64,000 nt of DNA from assembly GCF_039872745.1 (NCBI RefSeq), contig NZ_JBDPZD010000007.1:1-64000 (forward strand). Direction: 5' to 3'. The position numbers and the translations under genes were made by a program. Numbering within the stretch: position 1 is the first letter of the stretch; each line of letters starts with the position of its first letter. This document shows positions 45,796-54,475 of this stretch, piece after piece. Source of the DNA: Pelomonas paludis (lineage in GTDB: Bacteria > Pseudomonadota > Gammaproteobacteria > Burkholderiales > Burkholderiaceae_C). The notes under the pieces were generated by a model. The model did not search any database. It saw only the letters and a list, made by a program, of their open reading frames with translations, and was not told the DNA's origin.

Positions 45796-46205
45796 TGCGA
45801 GTCCTCCTGATCGAGTTTTTGTTCGAGCGCGGCCAGCACGGCGGCAGCAGAGATGCCAAGCTGCCGCGCTTGCTGGGCCAGGGCGTCCAGCGCGGGGGCC
45901 AGCAGCGCCAGGCGGTCAGTGCTCTCGGCCGACAAGCCCTGACCGGCGGCCACCGTCATGCCGAGGCCCCGGCGGCGCTCCAGCACGCCTTCGCTCTCCA
46001 GCAGGCTGTAGGCCTTGCTGACGGTCATGGGGTTGATGGCATGGCGCTCGGCCACGGCGCGCACGCTGGGCAGCTCGGCCCCGGGCGGGAGCACGCCGCC
46101 AGCCACCAGGCGCTGCACCTGCTCCACGATTTGGCGGTAGAGCGGCGTGGCGGCCTGGGGGTTGAGGTCGAAGGGGTCTGGGCCGGGAGCGCTGTTTGGC
46201 GGCAT
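45792..46205 (-). CDS. GntR-family regulator, YtrA subfamily
   Basis: Repressor of 137 aa with an N-terminal winged helix (PLYRQIVEQVQRLVAGG ... LPSVRAVAERHAINPMTVSKAYSLLE) and a short helical C-terminal dimerisation part, the size of the YtrA group that controls adjacent ABC genes. I chose the ATG at 46205; there is no Shine-Dalgarno and a good promoter places the transcript start at about this ATG, so the mRNA may be leaderless. The effector is unknown. Confidence 0.92.
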   Translation of the reverse strand: MPPNSAPGPDPFDLNPQAATPLYRQIVEQVQRLVAGGVLPPGAELPSVRAVAERHAINPMTVSKAYSLLESEGVLERRRGLGMTVAAGQGLSAESTDRLALLAPALDALAQQARQLGISAAAVLAALEQKLDQEDSQ

Positions 46206-46240
46206 GTGTATTACTGTATTACATACACAATACACGTCAA
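46205..46240 (-). promoter_or_regulatory. Promoter and operator of the GntR-ABC operon
   Basis: Minus strand: -35 TTGACG (46240-46235), 16-nt spacer, -10 TACAGT (46218-46213). The inverted repeat TGTGTAT-N11-ATACACA (46205-46211 and 46223-46229) covers the -10 region and the start codon, and GTATTAC occurs twice in tandem. This fits an autorepression operator of the YtrA type. Confidence 0.7.
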
Positions 46241-46285
46241 GCGGAATTTGCCGCTGAGGCCGCCAGCGGCCAGTTCAACGCGGGG

Positions 46286-47206
46286 TCAGCGGTGCAGCAG
46301 CCGCCGCACCCGGCGCTTCAGGTCCAGCCACTGCCGGCCGCGCGAGCGGTCGATGCGCTTGACGTCGATCAGCGTCAGCTCGCCGCAGGCGCTCAGGGTG
46401 TGCAGGCCGGCGCCGTGGCTGGCGCTGGCGAGGTCGCCGGTCAGGCGCTCGGTGCTCAAACCAGCCTCGAAGTGATCGGGGCTGAGCGAGTTGATGTGCA
46501 GCAGGCGCGTGGCGCTGCCGTAGCCGCCGCTGGAGTCCTGCACGGGCAGGACGAGGCCGCCATCCAGACCGACAAAGGGCCGGCCAGCGGGGCGGGCGCC
46601 GGCCAGGTCGTCGCGCACGGGGTTGCGCAGGTGCAGCGTCCAGGGGCCAGTCAGGCGCGGTGCGTGGGCGATGTGCAGCTCACGCTGGTCCTGCCGGCGC
46701 GGGCCGACCACGGTGTAGAACATCCACCAGCGGCCCTGCCATTCGATGAGCGAGGCATCGGCACCGGCCACGCCGGGCAGCAGCGCGCAGTCGCGCTCCC
46801 AGTGGTCGAGCCTAGCGTCGGTGGCGCGGTAGAGCGCGATCTCGCCGGCCTGGTGGCACTCGGGGACCATCCAGACCTCGCCCTCGTGCTCGAAGACATA
46901 GGGGTAGGACAGGTGGCGCGCGCCCGCCAGCACGCTGCGGTGGCCCAGGGGCTGGAGGCTGCCAAGCGCGTAGTCATGCCGCTCAATCCAGGCGCGCTTG
47001 ATGCGGTAGTCGTAGGCCTCGACGAAGACGTGCAGCCGCTCGCCACGCACCAGGCCGAAGGGGTCGGCCAGGTAGCGCCAGCGGTCAAGGTCCTGCAGCC
47101 AGACGATGCGGTCGGCCAGGGCCGCGAGCCGCGCGGCGTCCAGGGTCTCGATGCGCGCCGGCACGAGGCCGACCTGCCAGAAGTCGCTGCGCGGCGCCTC
47201 AAGCAT
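46286..47206 (-). CDS. Five-bladed beta-propeller protein, glucosamine-transferase-like
   Basis: Protein of 306 aa with the five-bladed propeller signature of the glucosamine inositolphosphorylceramide transferase N-terminal family (formerly grouped with GH43-like proteins): DPFGLVRGERLHVFVEAYDY, SYPYVFEHEGEVWMVPE, DASLIEWQGRWWMFYT. Probably cytosolic. It overlaps the upstream glycosyltransferase stop by 8 nt and is likely co-expressed with it in a surface-glycan pathway. The acceptor is unknown. Confidence 0.83.
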   Translation of the reverse strand: MLEAPRSDFWQVGLVPARIETLDAARLAALADRIVWLQDLDRWRYLADPFGLVRGERLHVFVEAYDYRIKRAWIERHDYALGSLQPLGHRSVLAGARHLSYPYVFEHEGEVWMVPECHQAGEIALYRATDARLDHWERDCALLPGVAGADASLIEWQGRWWMFYTVVGPRRQDQRELHIAHAPRLTGPWTLHLRNPVRDDLAGARPAGRPFVGLDGGLVLPVQDSSGGYGSATRLLHINSLSPDHFEAGLSTERLTGDLASASHGAGLHTLSACGELTLIDVKRIDRSRGRQWLDLKRRVRRLLHR

Positions 47207-48266
47207 GCAGTGCGGGTTCGTGCCCCTCGGGGATGCGGGCCGGCTCGGGCTGAAGCGCACGGCGTACCGCTTGGCGGTAGAGCGCCACGATGCGGGCCAC
47301 TGCCTGGTCGCGCCCAAAGGCGTCCATGGCATAGCTGAGGCGCTCGCGGGGCGCACGCAGGGCCTCGGCCAGCGCGCGGCCCAGGGCATCGGCATCGCCC
47401 ACGGGCACGAGGCTAGCGGGCTGGCCGGCCAGCATCTCCAGCGGGCCCTGGGTTTCGCTCGCGACGATGGGGCAGCCGGCGCGCATGGCCTCCAGCACCG
47501 CCAGTGGGAAGGCGTCCTCGCGCGAGGGCGAGACGAAGAGGTCAAAGTCGGCGAGCGCCTGCTCGACATCCTCACGCTGGCCCAGTAGGCGGATGCGCGG
47601 GTCGCGCGCGGCGCAGGCCTCCAGCTCGGCGCGGGCGGGGCCGTCGCCCAGCAGGGCCAGGCAGGCATCGGGCGGCGCATGGCGGCTGAAGGCCTCGGCC
47701 AGCAGGTCCACGCCCTTGGTCAGGTGCAGGCGCCCGAGGAAGCCGACCAGGCGCTGGCCATCCTGCAGGCCCAGCTCGGCCCGCAAGCGGCCGGGCACGA
47801 CGCGCGACTCGGGCCGCACGGGCGCCCAGTTGTAGACGACCTCGGCACAGGCCTGCCGCTCATCCGGCAAGCCCCGGAACTGCGCGCGGTTCACGCACAC
47901 CAGCGCATCCATGCGCGCATGGTGGTGGGCCTTGTAGCCCACGTGCAGGGTGCCGACCCGCGCCACACCGGGCACGCGGGCCACCGCCTTGCAGGCCGGG
48001 CCCAGGTGGCCGTGGCAGACCTGCGCGCCCAGGCGCCGCACCAGGGCCGCCACGCGCCGGCCGCGCAGCAAGGGCAGCGCGAGGCCATGGAACTCCACAT
48101 TCGGTGCCAGTGCGGCCCGCACGGCCGAACCCGCCGTCCCGATCACGTGCACGCAGTGGCCCAGCGCCGCCTGGGCATTGGCCAGGTCCACGCAGTGCCG
48201 CTCTCCACCGGCCAGGCGCGACGAGAAGACCACATGGGCGATGGTCAGAGCCTCTCGAAATTCCAC
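47199..48266 (-). CDS. Glycosyltransferase family 4 protein
   Basis: GT-B glycosyltransferase of 355 aa. The N-terminal part has RLAGGERHCVDLA, and the C-terminal donor site is SREDAFPLAVLEAM, a D-x7-E form of the GT4 motif, with GFLGRLHLTKGVDLL before it. The start is GTG at 48266. It is divergent from flgI across 292 nt. It may serve lipopolysaccharide, capsule or flagellin glycosylation; only the position suggests the last. Confidence 0.9.
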   Translation of the reverse strand: MEFREALTIAHVVFSSRLAGGERHCVDLANAQAALGHCVHVIGTAGSAVRAALAPNVEFHGLALPLLRGRRVAALVRRLGAQVCHGHLGPACKAVARVPGVARVGTLHVGYKAHHHARMDALVCVNRAQFRGLPDERQACAEVVYNWAPVRPESRVVPGRLRAELGLQDGQRLVGFLGRLHLTKGVDLLAEAFSRHAPPDACLALLGDGPARAELEACAARDPRIRLLGQREDVEQALADFDLFVSPSREDAFPLAVLEAMRAGCPIVASETQGPLEMLAGQPASLVPVGDADALGRALAEALRAPRERLSYAMDAFGRDQAVARIVALYRQAVRRALQPEPARIPEGHEPALHA

Positions 48267-48558
48267 GGTGCCAAACCCCTAACTTGAAGTCGGCGGACTT
48301 TACGAAGCTTCACAGTCAGAAAACTTTCTGAACCTTGCGCCAAGCCGCCAGCAGGCCTTCGCACCGGGCAAGTCCTGCCCGGACTAACCCCAGCCGCCGG
48401 GCGCCAGCGATCAGAAATGGGAATCGCTGCCCCGCCGCCCGGGCATCTCTCACCCCTGGCTGCGGGGCTCAAGCTCGGCAGCCAGATGCCGAAGTAAAGC
48501 GGGTTCACCCCGGCTTTTCGCCCGCTTATCGGATTCCAGCCCCGGAAGAATCGGCCGA
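48267..48558. promoter_or_regulatory. Divergent glycosyltransferase-flgI region with inverted repeats
   Basis: The 292-nt gap holds three clear inverted repeats: TCAGAAA-AC-TTTCTGA (48316-48331), CCGGGCA-AGTCC-TGCCCGG (48364-48382) and CAGCGAT-N11-ATCGCTG (48405-48429). No convincing sigma-28 or sigma-54 consensus is seen. It must hold the promoters of both divergent units; the repeats may be operators or transcription stops. Confidence 0.5.
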
Positions 48559-49668
48559 GTGAAAAACCGTCTCGTCACCTTCCTGGCCCTGCTCCTGCTC
48601 CTTGGCACAACGGCAGGCCCGGCCCTGGCCGCGCGCATCAAGGAGGTCGCCGCCGTGGCGGGCGTGCGCTCCAACCCGCTGACGGGCTATGGCCTGGTGG
48701 TGGGGCTCGACGGCACGGGCGACCAGACCACCCAGGCGCCCTTCACCGGGCAGAGCCTGCAGGCCATGCTGCAGCAGTTCGGCGTGATCCTGCCGCCGGG
48801 CGTGACCATGCAGCCGCGCAATATCGCGGCCGTGATGGTGACGGCGCAGCTGCCCGCCTTTGCCCAGCCGGGGCAGCAGCTGGACGTGAACGTCTCGTCC
48901 ATCGGCAACTCCAAGAGCCTGCGCGGCGGCACCCTGATTGCCACGCCGCTGCGTGGTGCGGACGGCCAGGTCTACGCCATCGCCCAGGGCAACCTGATCG
49001 TGGGCGGCGCCGGCGCGTCGGCCGGTGGCTCCAAGGTCCAGATCAACCATCTCAGCGCGGGCCGCGTGCCGGCCGGGGCGCTGGTGGAACGCTCAGTGCC
49101 CACGCCACTGGCCCAGGGCGACTTCATCCAGTTCGACCTCAACAGCAATGACTTTGCGACCGCACGCGCCGTGGCCCAGGCCATCAACAAGGCCAAGGGC
49201 GCCGGCATGGCGCAGGCGCTGGACGGCCGCGTGGTGCGCGTGAAGGCGCCGCTGGATGCCAATGACCGCGTGGCCTTCCTGGCCGACCTGGAGAACCTGC
49301 CCGTGGACACCGCCCCGGCAGCGGCGCGCGTGGTCGTCAATGCACGCACCGGCTCGGTGGTGATGAACCAGTCGGTCACCCTGGCGCCCTGTGCCGTGGC
49401 GCACGGTTCGCTGTCGGTCACCATCAGCTCGACGCCCATCATCAGCCAGCCTGGCCCGCTCTCCAGCGGCCAGACAACCGTGGCCGAGAAGACGGACATC
49501 GCGATCCGCCAGGAGCCCGGCTCGCTGATCCAGATGCCGGCTGGCACCCGCCTGGCTGACGTCGTGAAAGCCTTGAACAGCCTGGGCGCCACGCCCCAGG
49601 ATCTGCTCGCCATCCTGCAGGCGCTCAAGAGCGCCGGCGCCCTCAACGCTGAGCTGGAAGTGATCTGA
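48559..49668 (+). CDS. flgI: Flagellar P-ring protein
   Basis: P-ring monomer of 369 aa that surrounds the flagellar rod in the peptidoglycan layer. It has a signal peptide (VTFLALLLLLGTTAGPALAA) and the family core ARIKEVAAVAGVRSNPLTGYGLVVGLDGTGD. The start is GTG at 48559. Its TGA overlaps the flgJ ATG (TGATG). Normally flgH precedes flgI; here the cluster begins with flgI. Confidence 0.97.
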   Translation: MKNRLVTFLALLLLLGTTAGPALAARIKEVAAVAGVRSNPLTGYGLVVGLDGTGDQTTQAPFTGQSLQAMLQQFGVILPPGVTMQPRNIAAVMVTAQLPAFAQPGQQLDVNVSSIGNSKSLRGGTLIATPLRGADGQVYAIAQGNLIVGGAGASAGGSKVQINHLSAGRVPAGALVERSVPTPLAQGDFIQFDLNSNDFATARAVAQAINKAKGAGMAQALDGRVVRVKAPLDANDRVAFLADLENLPVDTAPAAARVVVNARTGSVVMNQSVTLAPCAVAHGSLSVTISSTPIISQPGPLSSGQTTVAEKTDIAIRQEPGSLIQMPAGTRLADVVKALNSLGATPQDLLAILQALKSAGALNAELEVI

Positions 49669-50531
49669 TGGCCAACGTTCAATCCCTCTCCGGCGGCAAC
49701 CTCTCCATCGAGCAGCTGCGCGCCGCCGCCTCGCGCGACCCCAAGGGCAGCATCAAGGAGGCGTCGAAGCAGTTCGAGTCCCTCTTCATGCAAGAGGTGA
49801 TGAAGAGCATGCGCGCCGCCACGCTCAGCTCCGGGATGCTGGAGAACTCCGGCACCCAGCTCGGCACCGAGATGCTGGACACCCAGTTCGCCAGCAAGAT
49901 GGCCGGCCTGCCGGGCGGGCTGTCCAGCAGCATCGAGAAGCAGCTGGCCCGCCAGCTCGGCATCAAGGACCTGACCCCCGAGCGCATTGCCGAGGGCAGC
50001 CGCACCACCCTGGCCCAGGCCCTGCCCCACTTGGCCAACAAGGGCATCCCGCAGCACGTGCAGGGCTTCATCCAGCAGCACGACGCCGCCGCCCGCGCCG
50101 CCAGCAAGGCCACCGGCATCCCGGCCAGCTTCATGGTCGCGCAGGCGGCGCATGAGTCCGGCTGGGGCAAGCGCGAGATCACCGCCCCCGACGGCAGCAA
50201 GAGCCACAACCTCTTCGGCATCAAGGCCACGTCTGCCTGGAAGGGCAAGACCGTCGAGGTGCAGACCACCGAGGTCATCGATGGCCGCGCCCAGAAGGTG
50301 ACCGCCAAGTTCCGCGCCTACGGCAGCTACGAGGAAGCCTTCCAGGACTACGCCCGCCTCGTCAGCAACAACGACCGCTACGCCCATGTGGTGGCGCAGG
50401 CCCGCACCGGCAACGCCAGCGGCTTTGCGCGCGGCCTGCAGGATGCGGGCTACGCCACCGACCCGGCCTATGCCGACAAGATCGCCCGCGCGATCTCCAC
50501 CACCCAGCGCGTGCAACGCACGCTGGCTTGA
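49668..50531 (+). CDS. flgJ: Flagellar rod-assembly protein with muramidase domain
   Basis: Two-domain protein of 287 aa. The N-terminal rod-binding part has KQFESLFMQEVMKSMR (35-50); the C-terminal glucosaminidase domain (about 130-287) has the catalytic Glu163 in AAHESGWGKRE. It opens peptidoglycan for the growing rod and caps rod assembly in the periplasm. It is translationally coupled to flgI and 14 nt upstream of flgK. Confidence 0.97.
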   Translation: MANVQSLSGGNLSIEQLRAAASRDPKGSIKEASKQFESLFMQEVMKSMRAATLSSGMLENSGTQLGTEMLDTQFASKMAGLPGGLSSSIEKQLARQLGIKDLTPERIAEGSRTTLAQALPHLANKGIPQHVQGFIQQHDAAARAASKATGIPASFMVAQAAHESGWGKREITAPDGSKSHNLFGIKATSAWKGKTVEVQTTEVIDGRAQKVTAKFRAYGSYEEAFQDYARLVSNNDRYAHVVAQARTGNASGFARGLQDAGYATDPAYADKIARAISTTQRVQRTLA

Positions 50532-50545
50532 GCAAGGACTGAAAC

Positions 50546-52528
50546 ATGGCCGGCCTACTCTCCATCGGCGCCCGCGCCATGCTCGCCAACACGGCGGCGC
50601 TGCACACCATTTCGCAAAACATCGCCAACGCCAACACGCCGGGCTACTCGCGGCAGTCGGCGGTGATGACGACATCGCCCGGGCAGTACACCGGCGCGGG
50701 CTTCTTCGGGCGCGGCGTGGACGTGAGCACCGTCGTGCGCACGCACAACGACTTCCTCACCACCGAGGCCGCCAACACGTCGGCGATGGCCTCGCAAGAC
50801 ACCGTGCGCATGGAGCAGCTGCAGCGGCTGGAGAAGGTCTTCCGCCCCGGCACGGACGGCATCGGCTACTCGGCCAGCCAGTTCCTCAACGCCATGGTCG
50901 ACGTGACCAGCCGCCCCAACGACCCCTCGGCCCGCCAGGTGGCACTCGGCCGCGCGGCCGAGCTGTCGGCCCGCTTCACCAGCGCCGGTGCGCAGCTGGA
51001 CCAGATGCAGGCCGGCGTGGTGGGCGACCTCAAGGCGCACGTCGTCGTCATCAACCAGTTGGCCGACCAGATCGCCCACATCAACGAGCTGATCGCCAAG
51101 ACCCGCGGCACCGGCCACGAACCGAATGACCTGCTCGACCAGCGCGAGCGCCTGATCTCCGACCTCAGCACCCACATTGCCGTCACCACCTTGCCGGCGG
51201 ACGACGGCACCGTGGGCGTCTTCATCGGCGGCGGCCAGCGCCTGGTGCTGGGCAATGCCGCCCAGCAGCTGGAAGTGGGCGCCGACGCCTACGACCCCGC
51301 CAAGGCCACCCTCAATCTGCGTGAAGGCGCCAAGCTCCGCAACCTCGACGCCAGCGTGCTGACCGGCGGTGCCGTCACCGCCCTGCTCGCCTTCCAGAAC
51401 GAGGACCTGACCGACGCCCGCAACATGCTGGGCCAGCTGGCGGCCTCGTTCGGCACGCGCATCAACACCCAGAACGGCCTGGGGCTGGACTTGTCCAACC
51501 CACCCGGCAAGGGCGCCGCGATCTTCAACGTCGCTGCCCCGCGTGTGATGCCGGCCGATACCAACCAGCGCGACGCCAGCGGCATCTTTGTCAGCGGCAT
51601 CAGCGCCAGCATCGTCGATGCCTCGCTGCTGCAGGCCAGCAGCTACAAGCTCACGGCTGACAGCTCCGGCACCTACACGCTCACCCGCCAGTCCGACGGC
51701 TACGTCCGCACCGTGGCCGATGGCGACAGCGTCGACGGCTTCAAGCTCAGCTTCACGCCGGCCGCTCCGCTGCCGGGCGAGAGCTTCGTGATCGAGCCCG
51801 TGGGCGCTGCAGCCGCCAACTTCCGCCGCGTGCTGGACCTGCCCAGCGGTATCGCCGCCGCCTCGCCGCTGACGGGTTCGAGCTCGGTCAACAACACCGG
51901 CACCCTCAGCGTGGACCGCCTCTACGCCGTCAACGACAAGCTCGACATCACCCAGGCGCCCATCCAGCTCGACTTTGGCGACCCCGACCCGGCCGATGCC
52001 ACCAAGATGCAGTACACGCTGACCCTGGCCGACGGCACGGTGCTGAACGGCACCTGGTCAGCCGGCCAGCCCATCGGCAACGAGCCGGCACTGGGCATCG
52101 ACCTCGGCTTCGAGCTGCGCACCAACGGTGTGCCGCGCAAGAACGACCGCATCACGCTCGAAACCACCATCTACACCGGCACCAACAATGGCAATGCCAA
52201 GGCCTTCCTGGACATCCAGTCCGAGACCTTCGTGGGTCGGCGCGTCAAGCCCGACGGCAGCATCGCCGTGGGCTCCACCATCACCGACGCCTACGCCAGC
52301 TCGATGAGCGAGATCGGCGCCCGCGTGCAGGGCGCCACCTATCTGTCCAGCGTCTCCACCACCACCGCCAACGACGCGCGCACCGCCGCCGAGGCGCTCT
52401 CGGGCGTCAACCTCGACGAAGAGGCCGCCCGCCTCATCCAGTACCAGCAGGCCTACCAGGCCGCCGCCAAGGTCATGCAAACCGCACAGACCATCTTTGA
52501 CGAGCTGATGCGCGTGGCCGCGCGCTGA
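50546..52528 (+). CDS. flgK: Flagellar hook-associated protein 1
   Basis: First hook-filament junction protein, 660 aa, exported by the flagellar secretion system. The N-terminal SIGARAMLANTAALHTISQNIANANTPGYSRQ and the C-terminal SGVNLDEEAARLIQYQQAYQAAAKV are the conserved coiled D0/D1 parts; the middle is variable. AAGGA lies 6-8 nt before the ATG. Confidence 0.97.
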   Translation: MAGLLSIGARAMLANTAALHTISQNIANANTPGYSRQSAVMTTSPGQYTGAGFFGRGVDVSTVVRTHNDFLTTEAANTSAMASQDTVRMEQLQRLEKVFRPGTDGIGYSASQFLNAMVDVTSRPNDPSARQVALGRAAELSARFTSAGAQLDQMQAGVVGDLKAHVVVINQLADQIAHINELIAKTRGTGHEPNDLLDQRERLISDLSTHIAVTTLPADDGTVGVFIGGGQRLVLGNAAQQLEVGADAYDPAKATLNLREGAKLRNLDASVLTGGAVTALLAFQNEDLTDARNMLGQLAASFGTRINTQNGLGLDLSNPPGKGAAIFNVAAPRVMPADTNQRDASGIFVSGISASIVDASLLQASSYKLTADSSGTYTLTRQSDGYVRTVADGDSVDGFKLSFTPAAPLPGESFVIEPVGAAAANFRRVLDLPSGIAAASPLTGSSSVNNTGTLSVDRLYAVNDKLDITQAPIQLDFGDPDPADATKMQYTLTLADGTVLNGTWSAGQPIGNEPALGIDLGFELRTNGVPRKNDRITLETTIYTGTNNGNAKAFLDIQSETFVGRRVKPDGSIAVGSTITDAYASSMSEIGARVQGATYLSSVSTTTANDARTAAEALSGVNLDEEAARLIQYQQAYQAAAKVMQTAQTIFDELMRVAAR

Positions 52529-52552
52529 AGCCCCGAGGATTGAGAGGCCGCC

Positions 52553-53764
52553 ATGAGAGTCACCACCGCCAACCTCTTTGACCGCAGCGTTGCCACGCTG
52601 CAAGGCCGCCAGCAGCGCATGCAGCAGCAGCAGCAACAGCTGGCCTCGGGCAAGCGCATCGAGCTGGCCAGCGACGACCCCACCGGCGCCGCACGCTCCG
52701 AGCGGGCGCTTGCCGCCATCGGGCGCATCGAGGCCAACCAGCGCGCGCTGGAAGCCAGCCGCAATGCCATGACCCTGTCCGAAGCCGCGCTAGGCGACGC
52801 CAACGAGCTGATGCAGCAGGCCCGCGAGCTGATGCTCTCGGCCGGCAACGCCAGCTACTCCGACGCCGAGCGCAAGGGCCTGGCCAACAAGCTGCAAGGC
52901 CTGCGCGACCAGTTGATCTCCATCGCCAACCGGCCCGATGGCTCGGGCGGCTATCTGTTCTCGGGCCAGGGGGCCAGTGCGCCCCCCTTCCTGGACGAAG
53001 CCACCGGCGTGCGCTACGTGGGCACGCCCGGCACCATCCAGACAGGCAACCTCGACAACTTCCAGCTCACCGTGGACGGCCGCGCTGCGTGGGAAGAAGC
53101 ACGCAGCGGCAATGGCAGCTTCGTCACCTCGGCCGCCGCCAATGCCCTCACCGGCCTGCCCGCCAAGGGCTGGATCGACTCCGGCCGCGTCACCGACCCC
53201 AGCCAGCTCACCGGCAACAACTACCGCATCGACATCGCCGGCACGCCGCCCGCCCAGACCTACAGCGTCACCAATGTCGACACCGGCGCGGGCGTGGCTG
53301 CTGGCACCTTCCTGCCCAACACCACCATCGCCTTCGACGGCATGGCCGTGGGCATCTCGGGCAACGCCACCGATGGCGACACCTTCAACATCGCGCCGGC
53401 CACCAACGACCTGCGCGTGTTCGACGTACTGGACGGCGCCATCAAGGAGCTGAACACGCCGCTACGCAGCAGCGTCGAGATCGCCCAGGCCAACGTCGGC
53501 CGGCTGCGCGACATCGACGCCGCGATGAACAACCTGCAAAGCCTGCGCGCCCAGGCCGGCGAGCGGCTCAACACCCTGGACGGCACCGAGTCCCGCATGG
53601 CGGCGCTCAAGCAGTACAACAACGAAGAGCGCAGTGCCGCCGAGGACCTGGACATGGTGCAGGCCATCTCCGAGTTCCAGAACCAGCAGTCCGGCTACGA
53701 CGCCGCGCTCAAGACCTACGCGATGGTGCAGCGGCTTTCGCTGTTCAACTACATCAACGGCTGA
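52553..53764 (+). CDS. flgL: Flagellar hook-associated protein 3
   Basis: Second junction protein, 403 aa, homologous to flagellin at both ends: N-terminal QQQQQLASGKRIELASDDPTGAAR and C-terminal AEDLDMVQAISEFQNQQSGYDAALKTYAMVQRLSLFNYING. It follows flgK by 24 nt in the same unit. No flagellin or cap gene follows; the next gene is convergent. Confidence 0.97.
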   Translation: MRVTTANLFDRSVATLQGRQQRMQQQQQQLASGKRIELASDDPTGAARSERALAAIGRIEANQRALEASRNAMTLSEAALGDANELMQQARELMLSAGNASYSDAERKGLANKLQGLRDQLISIANRPDGSGGYLFSGQGASAPPFLDEATGVRYVGTPGTIQTGNLDNFQLTVDGRAAWEEARSGNGSFVTSAAANALTGLPAKGWIDSGRVTDPSQLTGNNYRIDIAGTPPAQTYSVTNVDTGAGVAAGTFLPNTTIAFDGMAVGISGNATDGDTFNIAPATNDLRVFDVLDGAIKELNTPLRSSVEIAQANVGRLRDIDAAMNNLQSLRAQAGERLNTLDGTESRMAALKQYNNEERSAAEDLDMVQAISEFQNQQSGYDAALKTYAMVQRLSLFNYING

Positions 53765-53779
53765 GGCCAGGTCAGGCGG

Positions 53780-54475
53780 TCAGCGCACGCGGCCGTCCAC
53801 CACCTCGATGGTGCGGTCACAGCGCGCGGCCAGCGCGGCGTTGTGCGTCACAAAGAGCACGCTGGTGCCGTGCTCGCGGTTCACCTGGCGCAGCAGCGCA
53901 AACACGTCCTCGGCGCTCTTGGTGTCGAGGTTGCCCGTCGGCTCGTCGGCCAGCAGCAAGGCCGGCTGCATGGCCAGCGAGCGCGCCACCGCCACGCGCT
54001 GCTGCTGCCCGCCGCTGAGCTGGTCAGCCCGCCGCTCGGCCAGGTGCGCCAGGCCCACACTGGCCAGCAGCTGCTCGGCCCGCTCGCGCATGCCGGGCCG
54101 GGGCCGGCCGGCGGCCGCCACCAGCGGCATCATCACGTTCTCGGCCGCCGTGAAGCAGCCGATCAGGTGGTGGTACTGGAACACGAAGCCAATCGCGTGG
54201 CCACGCAGCGCGGTCAGGTGGGCGTCGTCCAGCTCGGTCGTCTCCTGCCCCGTCACGGCCAGGCGGCCCTGCGTCGGGCGGTCCAGCAGGCCGATCAGGT
54301 TGAGCAGGGTGCTCTTGCCCGAGCCCGACGGCCCCACCACGGCGGCAAACTCGCCGCGCGCCAGCTGCAGGTCAATGCCGTGCAGCACCTCGTTCTCGAT
54401 GGGCGTACCGACGTTGAAAGCCTTGGTCACGCCCGCCAGGCGCACCACCTCGGGTGAACTGACCGCCTCAACCAC
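53780..54475 (-). CDS. MacB/LolD-type ABC transporter ATPase
   Basis: ATPase of 231 aa driving the permease at 54468-55697. Walker A GPSGSGKST at 48-56, signature LSGGQQQR and Walker B ALLLADEP are all intact. I chose the GTG at 54475: it overlaps the permease stop by 8 nt and gives a family-like N-terminus, while the longer frame is antisense-like. It is the third gene of a three-part exporter. Confidence 0.92.
   Translation of the reverse strand: MVEAVSSPEVVRLAGVTKAFNVGTPIENEVLHGIDLQLARGEFAAVVGPSGSGKSTLLNLIGLLDRPTQGRLAVTGQETTELDDAHLTALRGHAIGFVFQYHHLIGCFTAAENVMMPLVAAAGRPRPGMRERAEQLLASVGLAHLAERRADQLSGGQQQRVAVARSLAMQPALLLADEPTGNLDTKSAEDVFALLRQVNREHGTSVLFVTHNAALAARCDRTIEVVDGRVR

Noticed and set aside
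48490..48540. Possible sigma-28 promoter before flgI (TAAAG and TTATCGG)
   Set aside because: TAAAG is on the plus strand but the GCCGATAA-like part reads on the minus strand, and the spacing does not fit.
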